Below are positions 44,779 through 52,852 of a stretch of DNA of 64,000 nt, in pieces (the first letter of the stretch is position 1; each line of letters begins with the position of its first letter). The notes beneath the pieces are model-generated. The model was not told the origin of the DNA, made no database searches, and was given only the letters and a program-made list of their open reading frames with translations. This stretch comes from Nocardioides humilatus (lineage in GTDB: Bacteria > Actinomycetota > Actinomycetes > Propionibacteriales > Nocardioidaceae), in contig NZ_VUJV01000003.1 in assembly GCF_008373755.1 (NCBI RefSeq), positions 1,302,001-1,366,000 on the forward strand, given 5' to 3'. Made by a program: the position numbers and the translations under genes.

Positions 44779-45969
44779 TCAGGGGCCGGGGATGACCTCG
44801 GCGGGAGTCCAGTCGACGCAGCGGGTGCCGGTGTAGATGGTCGGCATGCAGCGGTTGCAGTGGGTGCAGATGCCCTGGGTGGCGGTGCCGGCCTGGAGCC
44901 GGTTGACCAGGTCGGGCTCGCGGAGCACGGCGCGGCCCATCGCGACGAAGTCGAAGCCGTCGGCCATCGCCTGCTGCATCGTCTCGACGCGGTTGATGCC
45001 GCCGAGCAGCATGAGGGGCATCGACAGCTCCTTGCGGAACTGGAGCGCCTTCTCCTTGAAGTAGGCCTCCTCGAACTCGTAGCGCTTGAGGAAGCTCTTG
45101 CCCACCGGCGTCTTCATCCCCCACTTCACGATGGTCGGCATCGCGTCGGCGAACTCGGAGACGGGGGTCTCGCCACGGAAGAGGTACATCGGGTTCATCA
45201 GCGACGAACCGCCCGACAGCTGCAACGCGTCGAGGTGGCCGTCTGCCTCGAGCAGGCGGGCGACCGCGATGCCCTCCTCGGTCGTCACGCCGCCCTTGAA
45301 CCCGTCAGAGACGCTGACCTTCGCGGTGAGGGCGACGGCGTCGCCGACCTCTTCTCGTACGGCGCGCGCCACCTGCCGAGCGAGCCGAGCCCGGCTCTCG
45401 AGGGGCCCGCCCCAGCGGTCCTTACGGCGGTTGAGCCCGGGCGCGAGGAACGAGGAGATCAAGTAGCTGTGCGCCATGTGCAGCTCGAGGACGTCGAAGC
45501 CGGCCTCCACGAGCACGCGGGCGGCGTCGACGTAGGCCCGCGTGACCCGGGTCAGGTCCTGCTCGGTGGCGGACTTGATCATCTGCATCGACAGCGGGCT
45601 GGGCATCCGGCTGGCGGAGATCGCGTGCACCCCGTTGGACCGCCCGTTGGCGACTGGTCCGGCGTGACCGACCTGCGCGGCGACGCCGGCGCCCTCATGG
45701 TGGACCGCGTCGGTGAGCCGACGGAGACCCGCGAGCGTCTTCGGACCCACGACGATCTGCTCGTTGTGGGTCCGCCCCTCGGGGGCGACCGCGAGATAGG
45801 CGACGGTGGTCAGCCCGATCCCGCCGCGCGCCGGCGCGAGGTGGTAGTCGATGAGGGCGTCGGTGACCTGGCCCTCGGGCGCTCGGCCCTCGAAGGTCGC
45901 GGCCTTCACCGTGCGGTTGCGCAGCCGCACGGGACCGAGGGTGACGGGATCGAAGACCGACGTACTCAT
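44779..45969 (-). CDS. NADH:flavin oxidoreductase (old yellow enzyme family) with C-terminal Cys cluster
   Basis: A 396-residue TIM-barrel flavoprotein. The FMN-binding start (VRLRNRTVKAATFEGRA), QVGHAGPVA, the active-site HMAHSYLISSFLAPGLNRR, DRWGGPLESRARL and the phosphate-binding LLGGINRVETMQQAMADGFD are visible. Near the end CTHCNRC plus a further Cys ten residues on resembles the [4Fe-4S] site of 2,4-dienoyl-CoA reductase and trimethylamine dehydrogenase, yet the protein stops just after it and lacks their FAD/NAD domain. The ATG at 45969 lies 8 nt below a KstR-like operator. Confidence 0.88.
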   Translation of the reverse strand: MSTSVFDPVTLGPVRLRNRTVKAATFEGRAPEGQVTDALIDYHLAPARGGIGLTTVAYLAVAPEGRTHNEQIVVGPKTLAGLRRLTDAVHHEGAGVAAQVGHAGPVANGRSNGVHAISASRMPSPLSMQMIKSATEQDLTRVTRAYVDAARVLVEAGFDVLELHMAHSYLISSFLAPGLNRRKDRWGGPLESRARLARQVARAVREEVGDAVALTAKVSVSDGFKGGVTTEEGIAVARLLEADGHLDALQLSGGSSLMNPMYLFRGETPVSEFADAMPTIVKWGMKTPVGKSFLKRYEFEEAYFKEKALQFRKELSMPLMLLGGINRVETMQQAMADGFDFVAMGRAVLREPDLVNRLQAGTATQGICTHCNRCMPTIYTGTRCVDWTPAEVIPGP

Positions 45970-45977
45970 CTCAGAAC

Positions 45978-45991
45978 TGTAACGTGTTCTA
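45978..45991. promoter_or_regulatory. KstR-like operator in the divergent oxidoreductase/lipoprotein gap
   Basis: TGTAACGTGTTCTA fully matches TNNAACNNGTTNNA. It is 8 nt upstream of the flavin oxidoreductase ATG (45969), almost the same distance as the operator at 44605 keeps to its gene. It also lies 55 nt upstream of the divergent lipoprotein gene and could control both. Confidence 0.7.
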
Positions 45992-46046
45992 GTTTCAGGT
46001 GCATGGTTTCATTCACTCGACATCGCGCTCCCCCACGGAGGTCCTC

Positions 46047-46835
46047 GTGCGCCGTACTGCCCGCTCCCGCTCGCTCGCCCCGCTCGCCGTCCTGGCGCTC
46101 GTCGCCTTCGCCGCCACCGGCTGCAACGACGACGGCGGCAGCAGCAGCAAGGACACCGACGCGCAGGAGACCGTCGTCGTGGACGAGAACGGCCAGACCA
46201 TCGGTGGCGACCCCGACGCCGTCGGCCCCTTGTCGGCCGACCAGGCGGCCCAGGCGGTGCTCCAGAGCGACAACATGGGCGAGGGCTGGTCAGCGACCCC
46301 CTCGACCGAGGACGACACCGAGGCCCCCGGCTGCCTCGCCGACATCGACACCCTGACCGAGGGCCTCACGAAGACGACCAAGGCCGGCACCGAGTTCGCC
46401 TACGGCGACGCGGAGCTGCCGTTCGTCGAGAGCACCGTGTCCGCCTATGAGGACCCGACGGCGATCGCGGCCGTCTTCGACCAGGTCCAGACGGCGCTCG
46501 GCGCGTGCACGACCATCGACGCACCGGACGGCGACGGCAACCAGTGGCAGCTGACGCTGAACTACGACGAGGCCGCGACCTACGACGTGGACGACCAGCT
46601 CCACATCGCCGCATCGGGCACCATCACCTCCGGCGGTGGCGACCCGACCCAGATCTACATCGAGTGGTCCAACTTCCGCGTCGGCGCCAACGTCGGCGGC
46701 GTCACGACGATCGACACCGAGCCCCGCAGCGACGAGAGCGCGGCCTGGACCGCGATCGCCGTCGACCGGCTGCTGAAGGTCGCCGCGGGCGAGGAGCCGG
46801 CCGCCACCACGGCGCCGGCGCCCGCGACGTCCTGA
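46047..46835 (+). CDS. Putative lipoprotein of unknown function
   Basis: A 262-residue protein with an Arg-rich n-region, a hydrophobic core and a lipobox ending AATGC (Cys at about 26). It has an acidic Ser/Asp linker, then a globular domain with MGEGWSATPS, two cysteines (APGCLAD; LGACTTID) likely forming a disulfide, and a Pro/Ala-rich tail. The layout resembles PknH-type extracellular sensor domains of mycobacterial lipoproteins, but I cannot confirm that. GTG at 46047 has GGAGG at ideal spacing. Divergent from the oxidoreductase, sharing the KstR-like operator region. Confidence 0.75.
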   Translation: MRRTARSRSLAPLAVLALVAFAATGCNDDGGSSSKDTDAQETVVVDENGQTIGGDPDAVGPLSADQAAQAVLQSDNMGEGWSATPSTEDDTEAPGCLADIDTLTEGLTKTTKAGTEFAYGDAELPFVESTVSAYEDPTAIAAVFDQVQTALGACTTIDAPDGDGNQWQLTLNYDEAATYDVDDQLHIAASGTITSGGGDPTQIYIEWSNFRVGANVGGVTTIDTEPRSDESAAWTAIAVDRLLKVAAGEEPAATTAPAPATS

Positions 46836-46861
46836 CCCCCTGACCCGACGTCTCGCGCTGG

Positions 46862-47635
46862 TCAGCTGAAGCTGGGGGCGCGCTTCTCCAGGAAGGCAGC
46901 GATGCCCTCCTGACCGTTGGGGGTGCCGGCGAGCGCGCTGATCGACTCGGCCTCCTTGCGCAGCGCCGTCTCCGGCGCCGGCTCGGCAGCGTCGCGGAGC
47001 AGCCGCTTGGCAGCGGCGAAGGCCTGCGGCGAACCGGCGAGCAGCGTGGCGACGACCTGGTCGGTCGTGGCGGTGAGCTCGTCAGCGGGCACGACCCGCG
47101 CCACGAGTCCGGCGTCGGCCGCCTGCTGGGCGGTCAGGAGATCGCCGAGCAGGGCGAGACGGAGAGCGCGGTGCAAGCCGAGCGTGTGGACCAGTTGGCT
47201 GCCGCCGCAGTCGGGGCTGAGCCCGACCTTCGCGTAGGCGAGGCTGAACTTCGCCGTCTCGGCGGCCAGCACGATGTCGCCCGCCGCAGCGAGCGGGAAG
47301 CCGCCGCCGGCGGCGGTGCCCTGGACGACCGTCACGACGATCGCGTCGCCGCGCACCAGCTCGGTGATCACGCGGTGGACCGCCTCGGCCAGGTCGAGGA
47401 GGAGCGCGCCCGGGTCGTCGGCGCCCGCGAACGCCCCGAGGTCGCCGCCGACGGAGAAGAACCGACCGTCCGCCGCGAGCACGATCACTCGCGCGCCGTC
47501 GGCCTTCGCCCGGAGTACGGCGGCGTGCAGCTGTGCCGTCGCCACCGGCTCGATCGGGTTGCCCCGGTCAGCGGCGGTGAGCGTGATGCGCGCGGCGCCG
47601 TCGGCGAAGGCGTAGTCGACGTACTGCTCGGTCAT
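46862..47635 (-). CDS. Enoyl-CoA hydratase/isomerase family protein
   Basis: A 257-residue crotonase-fold protein. Oxyanion-hole elements are RFFSVGGDLGAF and GTAAGGGFPLAAAGDIVL. The catalytic position after the second loop reads AKVGLSPDCGGS, with Asp where hydratases usually carry Glu; this is the pattern of isomerases such as PaaG rather than a standard 2-enoyl-CoA hydratase. The C-terminus (FLEKRAPSFS) is typical. It converges on the lipoprotein gene. No operator-like palindrome was seen upstream. Confidence 0.88.
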   Translation of the reverse strand: MTEQYVDYAFADGAARITLTAADRGNPIEPVATAQLHAAVLRAKADGARVIVLAADGRFFSVGGDLGAFAGADDPGALLLDLAEAVHRVITELVRGDAIVVTVVQGTAAGGGFPLAAAGDIVLAAETAKFSLAYAKVGLSPDCGGSQLVHTLGLHRALRLALLGDLLTAQQAADAGLVARVVPADELTATTDQVVATLLAGSPQAFAAAKRLLRDAAEPAPETALRKEAESISALAGTPNGQEGIAAFLEKRAPSFS

Positions 47636-47688
47636 GGGGGTGTCCTCTTTCGGCGATGGATCTGTGGGGAGCTGGCCAGAAACGCGAC

Positions 47689-48870
47689 TTACGCCGCGCA
47701 GTCTTCGGTGCCGACCTCGGTGTCGCGCTCGCGACCCTTGTCGGCGGCGTCCTCGACCTGGTCGGCGGTCAGGGCGTAGCCGGTGTCGGAGTCCTCGACG
47801 GAGGCCGCGAAGACGACTCCGGCGACATCGCCGTCGGGCGTGATGATCGGTCCTCCGGAGTTGCCCGGCCGCACGAGCCCGCGCAGCGCGAAGACCTCGC
47901 GGAGCACGGTGCCCTTGCCGTAGATGTCGGGCGATCGGAGCGTCGGGTTGGACCGGACCCGACCGGGCTGGACGTCGAATGGCCCGTCTTGCGGGTAACC
48001 GACGATGGCGACCGGGTCGTCGGACCCGACGGAGTCGTCGAACTGGAGGATCGGCGCATCCCCCGTGTCAACGGCCAGCACCGCGACATCGAGCTCGGGG
48101 TCGTAGAGGACCACGCGGGCCAGCTCGGTGTGGCCGTCGATCTCGACCTCGGGATCGTCGACGCCGGCCACGACGTGGGCGTTGGTCATCACCCGGTTGA
48201 ACGCGTAGACGAACCCACTGCCCTCGACGCCGCGGCCGCAGTCGTTGGCGCCGCGGATCTTCAGGATGCTGTCCTGGGTGGCGAGCACCTGCGGGTCACG
48301 CTGCAGGCGGCTCGGACCGGGTGCGACCTCACGGATGTTCTCCGGCGAGAACGGCTCGAGGTAGCGCGGGAAGAAGCCGGTGCCGACGACCTGGTTGAAG
48401 GCCTGGAGCACGTTGGGGGCCGACGCCGGCAGCGCGGCGTTGACCTTGTTGAGCACCCAGGAGCCGCGCACCTCCTCGGTGACACCGCCGATCCGGGTGC
48501 CGGAGATGGCGTAGCCGAGGGCCCACGCGACGAGCAGTACGGCTGCCGCTGAGAGCGCCGCGCCGCCGACGGCATCGACGGCCCGTACGGGCTGCCAGGT
48601 GATCTGCTCACGGACCCGCGAGCCGGCGTATTGGAACACGGCCTGGCCCAGCGATGCCGCCAGGATCACGATGAAGAGCGCGCCGAGCGAGACGCCGAGC
48701 GAGGGGTTGGCGCCGCCGAGGATCAGCGGGGCGGCCCAGATGCCGACGAACCCGCCGAGCAGCAGTCCCACGGTCGCGAACGCGCCCGTCACGAATCCCT
48801 GCCAGTAGCCCGAGAGGGCGTAGACGAGGACGAGGACCAGCAGCAGCCAGTCGAGCAGGTTGAGACCCAT
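47689..48870 (-). CDS. marP: MarP family membrane serine protease (CvpA-trypsin)
   Basis: A 393-residue protein with four N-terminal membrane segments forming a CvpA-like domain (1-about 130), then an extracytoplasmic chymotrypsin-fold protease. The triad is His in TNAHVVAG, Asp in DPELDVAVL and Ser in RPGNSGGPI. Cys pairs (CGRGVEGSG and the C-terminal ECAA-like end) could form disulfides. In M. tuberculosis MarP (Rv3671c) supports acid and oxidative stress survival. The ATG at 48870 overlaps the NUDIX stop by one base. Confidence 0.93.
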   Translation of the reverse strand: MGLNLLDWLLLVLVLVYALSGYWQGFVTGAFATVGLLLGGFVGIWAAPLILGGANPSLGVSLGALFIVILAASLGQAVFQYAGSRVREQITWQPVRAVDAVGGAALSAAAVLLVAWALGYAISGTRIGGVTEEVRGSWVLNKVNAALPASAPNVLQAFNQVVGTGFFPRYLEPFSPENIREVAPGPSRLQRDPQVLATQDSILKIRGANDCGRGVEGSGFVYAFNRVMTNAHVVAGVDDPEVEIDGHTELARVVLYDPELDVAVLAVDTGDAPILQFDDSVGSDDPVAIVGYPQDGPFDVQPGRVRSNPTLRSPDIYGKGTVLREVFALRGLVRPGNSGGPIITPDGDVAGVVFAASVEDSDTGYALTADQVEDAADKGRERDTEVGTEDCAA

Positions 48871-49634
48871 CAGCTGCCACCTCCTCGCTCGTCGGGGTCC
48901 AGGATGTCAAGGCTGTCGGGCTCGTCACCGTCGCTGGCGTCGTCGACGCGCCGCTGGTATTCGGCGAGCATGTAGCTCGGCAGCTCGTGGACGGGCGGCT
49001 CGGCGACCGGCGGCAGCCAGCCGAGGAAGTCGAAGAACCGGGTGATGATGCCGCCGGTGAAGCCCCACAGGATGACGTCGTGGTCCTCGCCGATGAGGAA
49101 GCCGGGGCCGGTCCACCCGCTCGGGTGACGTACGGCGATCCGTCGGTCGGGCGCGAAGAGCTCCTCGAGGACGACACGGTGAATCTCGTGGACCTCGTCG
49201 GGCGAGGCGACCTCCACGGGGTGCGGGTCGCGCCACCAGGCCAGCACCGGCGTGACCGCGAAGTTGGACGGCGGCAGCCACAGCTCGGGCAGGGTGCCGA
49301 AGACGACGACGCCGGCCGGGTCGACACCGATCTCCTCGTAGGCCTCGCGCAGCGCCGCAGCGATCGGCGTCTCACCCGGGTCGATCGTGCCGCCGGGGAA
49401 GGAGACCTGCCCCGGGTGGGAGCGCATGTCGTGCGCACGTTCGGTCAGCATCAGGTCACCGCGGCCGTCGTGCTCACCGAAGAGCATCAGCACCGCACCA
49501 CGCCGCGGGTTGGACCCCTCCGGCGGGAGGAACGCCGTCAGGTCGCTGCCCTTGATCTGGCGCGCGGCCTCAGCGATCGGCAACAGCCACTCCGGCAGGT
49601 CTGCAGGGAGCTCGGGGCTCAGCTGGTCGGTCAC
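48870..49634 (-). CDS. NUDIX hydrolase, CoA pyrophosphatase type
   Basis: A 254-residue hydrolase. The NUDIX box is seen as GGTIDPGETPIAAALREAYE followed by EIG (GX5EX7REUXEEXGU). The preceding LTERAHDMRSHPGQVSFPGG matches the UPF0035 region of CoA diphosphatases, which cleave CoA to phosphopantetheine and 3',5'-ADP. An acidic tail of about 30 residues ends the protein. The GTG start at 49634 overlaps the thioredoxin-like gene stop (GTGA). Equivalent to Rv3672c in order. Confidence 0.9.
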   Translation of the reverse strand: MTDQLSPELPADLPEWLLPIAEAARQIKGSDLTAFLPPEGSNPRRGAVLMLFGEHDGRGDLMLTERAHDMRSHPGQVSFPGGTIDPGETPIAAALREAYEEIGVDPAGVVVFGTLPELWLPPSNFAVTPVLAWWRDPHPVEVASPDEVHEIHRVVLEELFAPDRRIAVRHPSGWTGPGFLIGEDHDVILWGFTGGIITRFFDFLGWLPPVAEPPVHELPSYMLAEYQRRVDDASDGDEPDSLDILDPDERGGGS

Positions 49635-50230
49635 GAGGCGCTCCGCTCCAGCTCGATGCCGAGCTTGTCCTCGGTCAGGTCGACGATCTCATCGACTGAC
49701 TCCAGCCCTCCCGGGCTGGCGAGCTCGACCGAGCCGTCGGCCTTCACGAAGGCGAAGGTGGGCAAGCCGACGACGTTGAGCCCGTCGTCCTGCAGGTCAC
49801 CGCACGGGTCCGCGTAGGAGGGGTAGGTCGCGCCCGTGCGCTTCGCCAAGTCGAGCGCGGCACCCGGGTAGGTGTCGAGGAAGTCGACCCCGATCACGGG
49901 CACCTGGTCGCCGTACTGCTCGGAGAAGGCCTGCAGCGCCGGCATCTCCTTCACGCACGGCGTGCAGTTGGATCCCCAGAAATTCACGATCGCCGGCCCC
50001 TCGATGTCGCTGAGCGAGCCCGCCGTGCCGCCACCGAGGCAGGTCAGCGCGACGTCGGGAAGGTCGGCGTCGCCGTCGCCGACCGGGCAGTCGGCCATGC
50101 CGACCTCGGCCTTCTGCGCCCGCAGGTCAGCGGTGTCCGCGTCGACCGAGCAACCGCCGGCGGACTCACCCTGGTCGCACCCCGTCAGGAGGACAGAGAT
50201 CGCCACCAGTGCGAGGAAGAGGGCACGCAT
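49631..50230 (-). CDS. Thioredoxin-like (TlpA/ResA) membrane lipoprotein
   Basis: A 199-residue redox protein. A lipobox ends VLLTGC (Cys at about 18). The thioredoxin fold has the active-site CxxC in FWGSNCTPCVKEMPAL and the cis-Pro in VGLPTFAF. Additional cysteines before the fold (GGCSV, MADCPV, LTCLGG) may pair. It probably reduces or rearranges exported thiols, perhaps those of neighbouring MarP; that partnership is inference from the operon. The ATG at 50230 overlaps the nth stop by one base. Same place as Rv3673c. Confidence 0.9.
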   Translation of the reverse strand: MRALFLALVAISVLLTGCDQGESAGGCSVDADTADLRAQKAEVGMADCPVGDGDADLPDVALTCLGGGTAGSLSDIEGPAIVNFWGSNCTPCVKEMPALQAFSEQYGDQVPVIGVDFLDTYPGAALDLAKRTGATYPSYADPCGDLQDDGLNVVGLPTFAFVKADGSVELASPGGLESVDEIVDLTEDKLGIELERSAS

Positions 50231-50946
50231 CAGTTGGGGCCCTCGGTACGCACGAGCTTCTCGGCCTCGACGACGTCGGTCGGCCCGGTGCCGTAGGAGG
50301 GGCACCAGCGCGCCACGGGGCAGGCGCCGCACGCGGGCTTCTTGGCGTGGCAGACCCGACGGCCGTGCCAGATCACGTGGTGGCTCAGCATCGTCCAGTC
50401 GCGCTTGGGGAAGAGCGCGCCGATGGCGTGCTCAGCCTTGACCGGGTCGGTCTCCTCGGTCCAGCCGAAGCGACGCACGAGCCGGCCGAAGTGCGTGTCG
50501 ACGGTGATGCCGGGGATGTCGAACGCGTTGCCGAGGACGACGTTGGCGGTCTTGCGCCCGACGCCGGGCAGCGTGACCAGGTCGTCGAGCCGCGGCGGCA
50601 CCTCGCCGTCGAAGCGCTCCACGATCGCGGCACTCAGCTTGAGCAGCGACTCGGTCTTGGCCCGGAAGAAGCCGAGGGGGCCGACGATTTGCTCGAGGTG
50701 CGCGCGATCGGCGGCGGCCATCGAGGCGGGGTCGGGATAGGCGGCGAAGAGCGTCGGGCGCACGAGGTTGACCCGCTTGTCCGTCGTCTGGGCGCTCAGC
50801 ACCGTGACGACGAGCAGCTCGAACGGGTTGGCGAAGTCGAGCTCGCACTTGGCGTCGGGATAGGTCTCGCCGAGGACCCGGTCGATCCTGCGCGCCCGGC
50901 GGACGAGTCCTGTCGGGGTCTCGGCCTCCGTCGTGATCGCCCGCAC
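50230..50946 (-). CDS. nth: Endonuclease III
   Basis: A 238-residue bifunctional glycosylase and AP lyase removing oxidised pyrimidines. The helix-hairpin-helix [17 protein letters not shown] carries the catalytic Lys, [13 protein letters not shown] the catalytic Asp, and [17 protein letters not shown] the [4Fe-4S] ligands (C-X6-C-X2-C-X5-C). Start at GTG 50946. First gene of the nth-tlpA-NUDIX-marP series and divergent from crp across a 167-bp gap. Confidence 0.96.
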   Translation of the reverse strand: MRAITTEAETPTGLVRRARRIDRVLGETYPDAKCELDFANPFELLVVTVLSAQTTDKRVNLVRPTLFAAYPDPASMAAADRAHLEQIVGPLGFFRAKTESLLKLSAAIVERFDGEVPPRLDDLVTLPGVGRKTANVVLGNAFDIPGITVDTHFGRLVRRFGWTEETDPVKAEHAIGALFPKRDWTMLSHHVIWHGRRVCHAKKPACGACPVARWCPSYGTGPTDVVEAEKLVRTEGPN

Positions 50947-51113
50947 TCGGTCAGCCTACGGGTAGGCGCGGACAAGTCCGGCGGTCAGACCGGCTAGGTG
51001 TGAGGTGGACCACTGGCTAGGATGCGGGCTGACGTGGCGGCAACCACACGCGCGCGTTCGGGCCGACCTCACCTGGGGGGACCGGTTCGCCGTACCGAAT
51101 CCTTGGAGGAACC

Positions 51114-51791
51114 GTGGACAACGACGTTCTCCGTCAGGCCCCGCTCTTCAGCGCGCTCGACGACGAGGCTGCGTCGGCCCTCCGGTCGTCCATGTCCGAC
51201 TCCCGCCTGCGACGCGGCGAGGTCCTCTTCCACGAGGGCGACAGCGGCGACAAGCTCTACATCGTCCTCGACGGCAAGGTGAAGCTCGGGCGCACCTCCT
51301 CCGACGGCCGCGAGAACCTCCTCGCGATCCTCGGTCCCGGCTCGATGTTCGGTGAGCTGTCGCTCTTCGACCCGGGCCCGCGGTCGGCGACCGTGACCGC
51401 GGTGACCGACGCCGAGTTCGCCTCGCTGTCCCACGAGGACCTGCTGCGCTGGCTCGACGGCCGTCCCGCCGTCGCCCGCGGCCTCCTCTCCCAGCTCGCG
51501 GCCCGGCTCCGCAAGGCCAACGACGTCGTCGCCGACCTGGTCTTCTCCGACGTCCCCGGCCGCGTCGCCAAGGCGCTGCTCGACCTCGCCGAGCGCTTCG
51601 GCCGCACCGCCGACGACGGCGTCCACGTCCACCACGACCTCACCCAGGAGGAGCTCGCCCAGCTGGTCGGCGCCTCCCGCGAGACGGTCAACAAGGCACT
51701 CGCCGACTTCGCGTCGCGCGGCTGGCTGCGACTCGAGCCCCGCTCGGTCGTCATCATGGACATGGACCGCATGTCCCGCCGTGCGCGCTGA
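51114..51791 (+). CDS. crp: Crp/Fnr family transcriptional regulator (Crp/GlxR type)
   Basis: A 225-residue cAMP-receptor-like global regulator. The cyclic-nucleotide domain (about 1-130) contains GDSGDKLYIVLDGKVKLG and the phosphate-binding cassette FGELSLFDPGPRSATV. The DNA-binding winged helix is TQEELAQLVGASRETVNKA. No cysteine cluster is present, so it is not an Fnr-type sensor. GTG at 51114 has GGAGG 5 nt ahead. Its place opposite nth matches Rv3676 (Crp). Confidence 0.95.
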   Translation: MDNDVLRQAPLFSALDDEAASALRSSMSDSRLRRGEVLFHEGDSGDKLYIVLDGKVKLGRTSSDGRENLLAILGPGSMFGELSLFDPGPRSATVTAVTDAEFASLSHEDLLRWLDGRPAVARGLLSQLAARLRKANDVVADLVFSDVPGRVAKALLDLAERFGRTADDGVHVHHDLTQEELAQLVGASRETVNKALADFASRGWLRLEPRSVVIMDMDRMSRRAR

Positions 51792-51805
51792 CCTCTAACC
51801 CACCC

Positions 51806-52180
51806 GTGCTGAGCGGCGTCGAGGTCCTCGTCGCCGACCGGGCCGGATGGCGCGGTTGGCTGGCGCAGCACCACGCCACCGAGCCGGCGGCCTGGGTGAT
51901 CCTCACCAAGAAGGGCGGCACCGTCACGGCGCTGTCCTACGAGGACGCCGTGCTCGAGGCGCTCTGCTTCGGCTGGATCGACGGCCAGGGCCGTGGCCGC
52001 GACGCGGAGACGACCTTCATCCGCTTCACCCCGCGCGGACCGAAGAGCAAGTGGTCGATGTCCAACGTCCGTCGGGTCGCGCTCCTCGAGGACGAGGGGC
52101 TGATGACCGATGCCGGGCGCGCGGTCATCGAGGCGGCCCAGGCCGACGGCCGCTGGGACGCTGCTATCGCTGCTGATTAG
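51806..52180 (+). pseudogene. YdeI/OmdA family protein, 3'-truncated
   Basis: 124 residues with the clear N-terminal half of the YdeI/OmpD-associated family: VEVLVADRAGWRGWLAQHHA, WVILTKKGG, SYEDAVLEALCFGWIDGQ and FTPRGPKSKWSMSNVRRV. Full-length relatives are about 190 residues; this frame stops right after GRWDAAIAAD, the point where relatives enter a helical C-terminal region. The stop codon overlaps the converging Uma2-type gene by 4 nt, so the missing part was probably replaced when that gene arrived. It may be a non-functional remnant; a shorter functional protein cannot be excluded. Confidence 0.65.
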
Positions 52181-52716
52181 GCGAACAGCGCGTCGAGGTC
52201 GACCGGCACCTCGACATCGCCGTAGGCGAGCACGACCGCTCCGTCCGTGTGACGAGCCGACTCGACGAAGGTCCCGCCATCGTTGCGAAAGGTCACGATC
52301 ACGCGGTCACGGGGGTCGACGATCCAGTACGTCGGCGCACCCCACTGGGCATAGCGCTGCGTCTTGGCGACGTAGTCGTCCTTGCGGTTGCTCGACACGA
52401 CCTCGACCACCAACAGCGGCGGAACCGTCAGGTGGTCGTCCTCGCCGTCCTGGGTGATGACCATCAGGTCGGGTTTGAGCGCCTCGCGAGAGCCGTCCGG
52501 CGACCAGGCCCAGCCGCCGATCACGTCCGTGCCGTCGGCGAGCCCGTCGCCCAGGTGCCGCTCGAGACGCTGGATGACCTTCTGGTGCCGAAACGTCGGA
52601 CTTCCCTGGATCACCTGAGCGCCCCCGTAGTACTCACTCGGGCGCGGATCGTCGAGAGCCAGGTAGTCGTCCCAAGACATGGGGATGCGCAGCAGGTCGT
52701 CCGGCGTTGTCCGCAT
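52177..52716 (-). CDS. Uma2 family (DUF820) nuclease-like protein, copy 1
   Basis: About 179 residues with the PD-(D/E)XK-like Uma2 fold: PSEYYGGAQVIQGSPTFRHQ, KPDLMVI and LLVVEVVSSNRKDDYVAKTQ carry the presumed Asp and Glu-X-Lys-type metal site, followed by RYAQWGAPTYWIVDP. Family function is unproven although nuclease activity is presumed. The ATG at 52716 is chosen because family proteins begin close to the IPMSWDDYLALDD segment. It is closely related to the gene at 52853-53401 in the same orientation, including the ending VEVPVDLDALF, so the pair is a tandem duplication. Confidence 0.82.
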   Translation of the reverse strand: MRTTPDDLLRIPMSWDDYLALDDPRPSEYYGGAQVIQGSPTFRHQKVIQRLERHLGDGLADGTDVIGGWAWSPDGSREALKPDLMVITQDGEDDHLTVPPLLVVEVVSSNRKDDYVAKTQRYAQWGAPTYWIVDPRDRVIVTFRNDGGTFVESARHTDGAVVLAYGDVEVPVDLDALFA

Positions 52717-52758
52717 CGCAGTCACCCCTGGGCCGTCCCCTCGGCTCGTGTCGGCCTC

Positions 52759-52850
52759 ACCCGAGATGGTTGCCGACCGGCTCATCCTCCGCAACCGGCA
52801 CGGGACAGGCAAGCGCGCGGCACAGGCCTGTGGATACCGACGCAGCGACC
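52759..52850. other. Vestigial copy of the flavin-monooxygenase 3' end between the Uma2 genes
   Basis: Segments here (CCCGAGAT, ATCCTCCGCAACCG, CAGGCAAGCGCGCGG, CCTGTGGA) match in order and spacing the stretch 53423-53510, which is the Uma2 copy-2 upstream region plus the last codons of the monooxygenase gene. The copy therefore marks the end of a tandem duplication unit of roughly 670 bp. The reading frame is not kept. Confidence 0.7.
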
Positions 52851-52852
52851 GG

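Noticed and set aside
43630-46356. A 908-codon plus-strand frame spanning three minus-strand genes
   Set aside because: It crosses real gene boundaries and the repeat array B without any family-like sequence.
50947-51113. TGTGAGGTGGACCAC in the nth/crp gap read as a Crp site
   Set aside because: Only the left half fits TGTGA-N6-TCACA; the right half has too many mismatches to call autoregulation.
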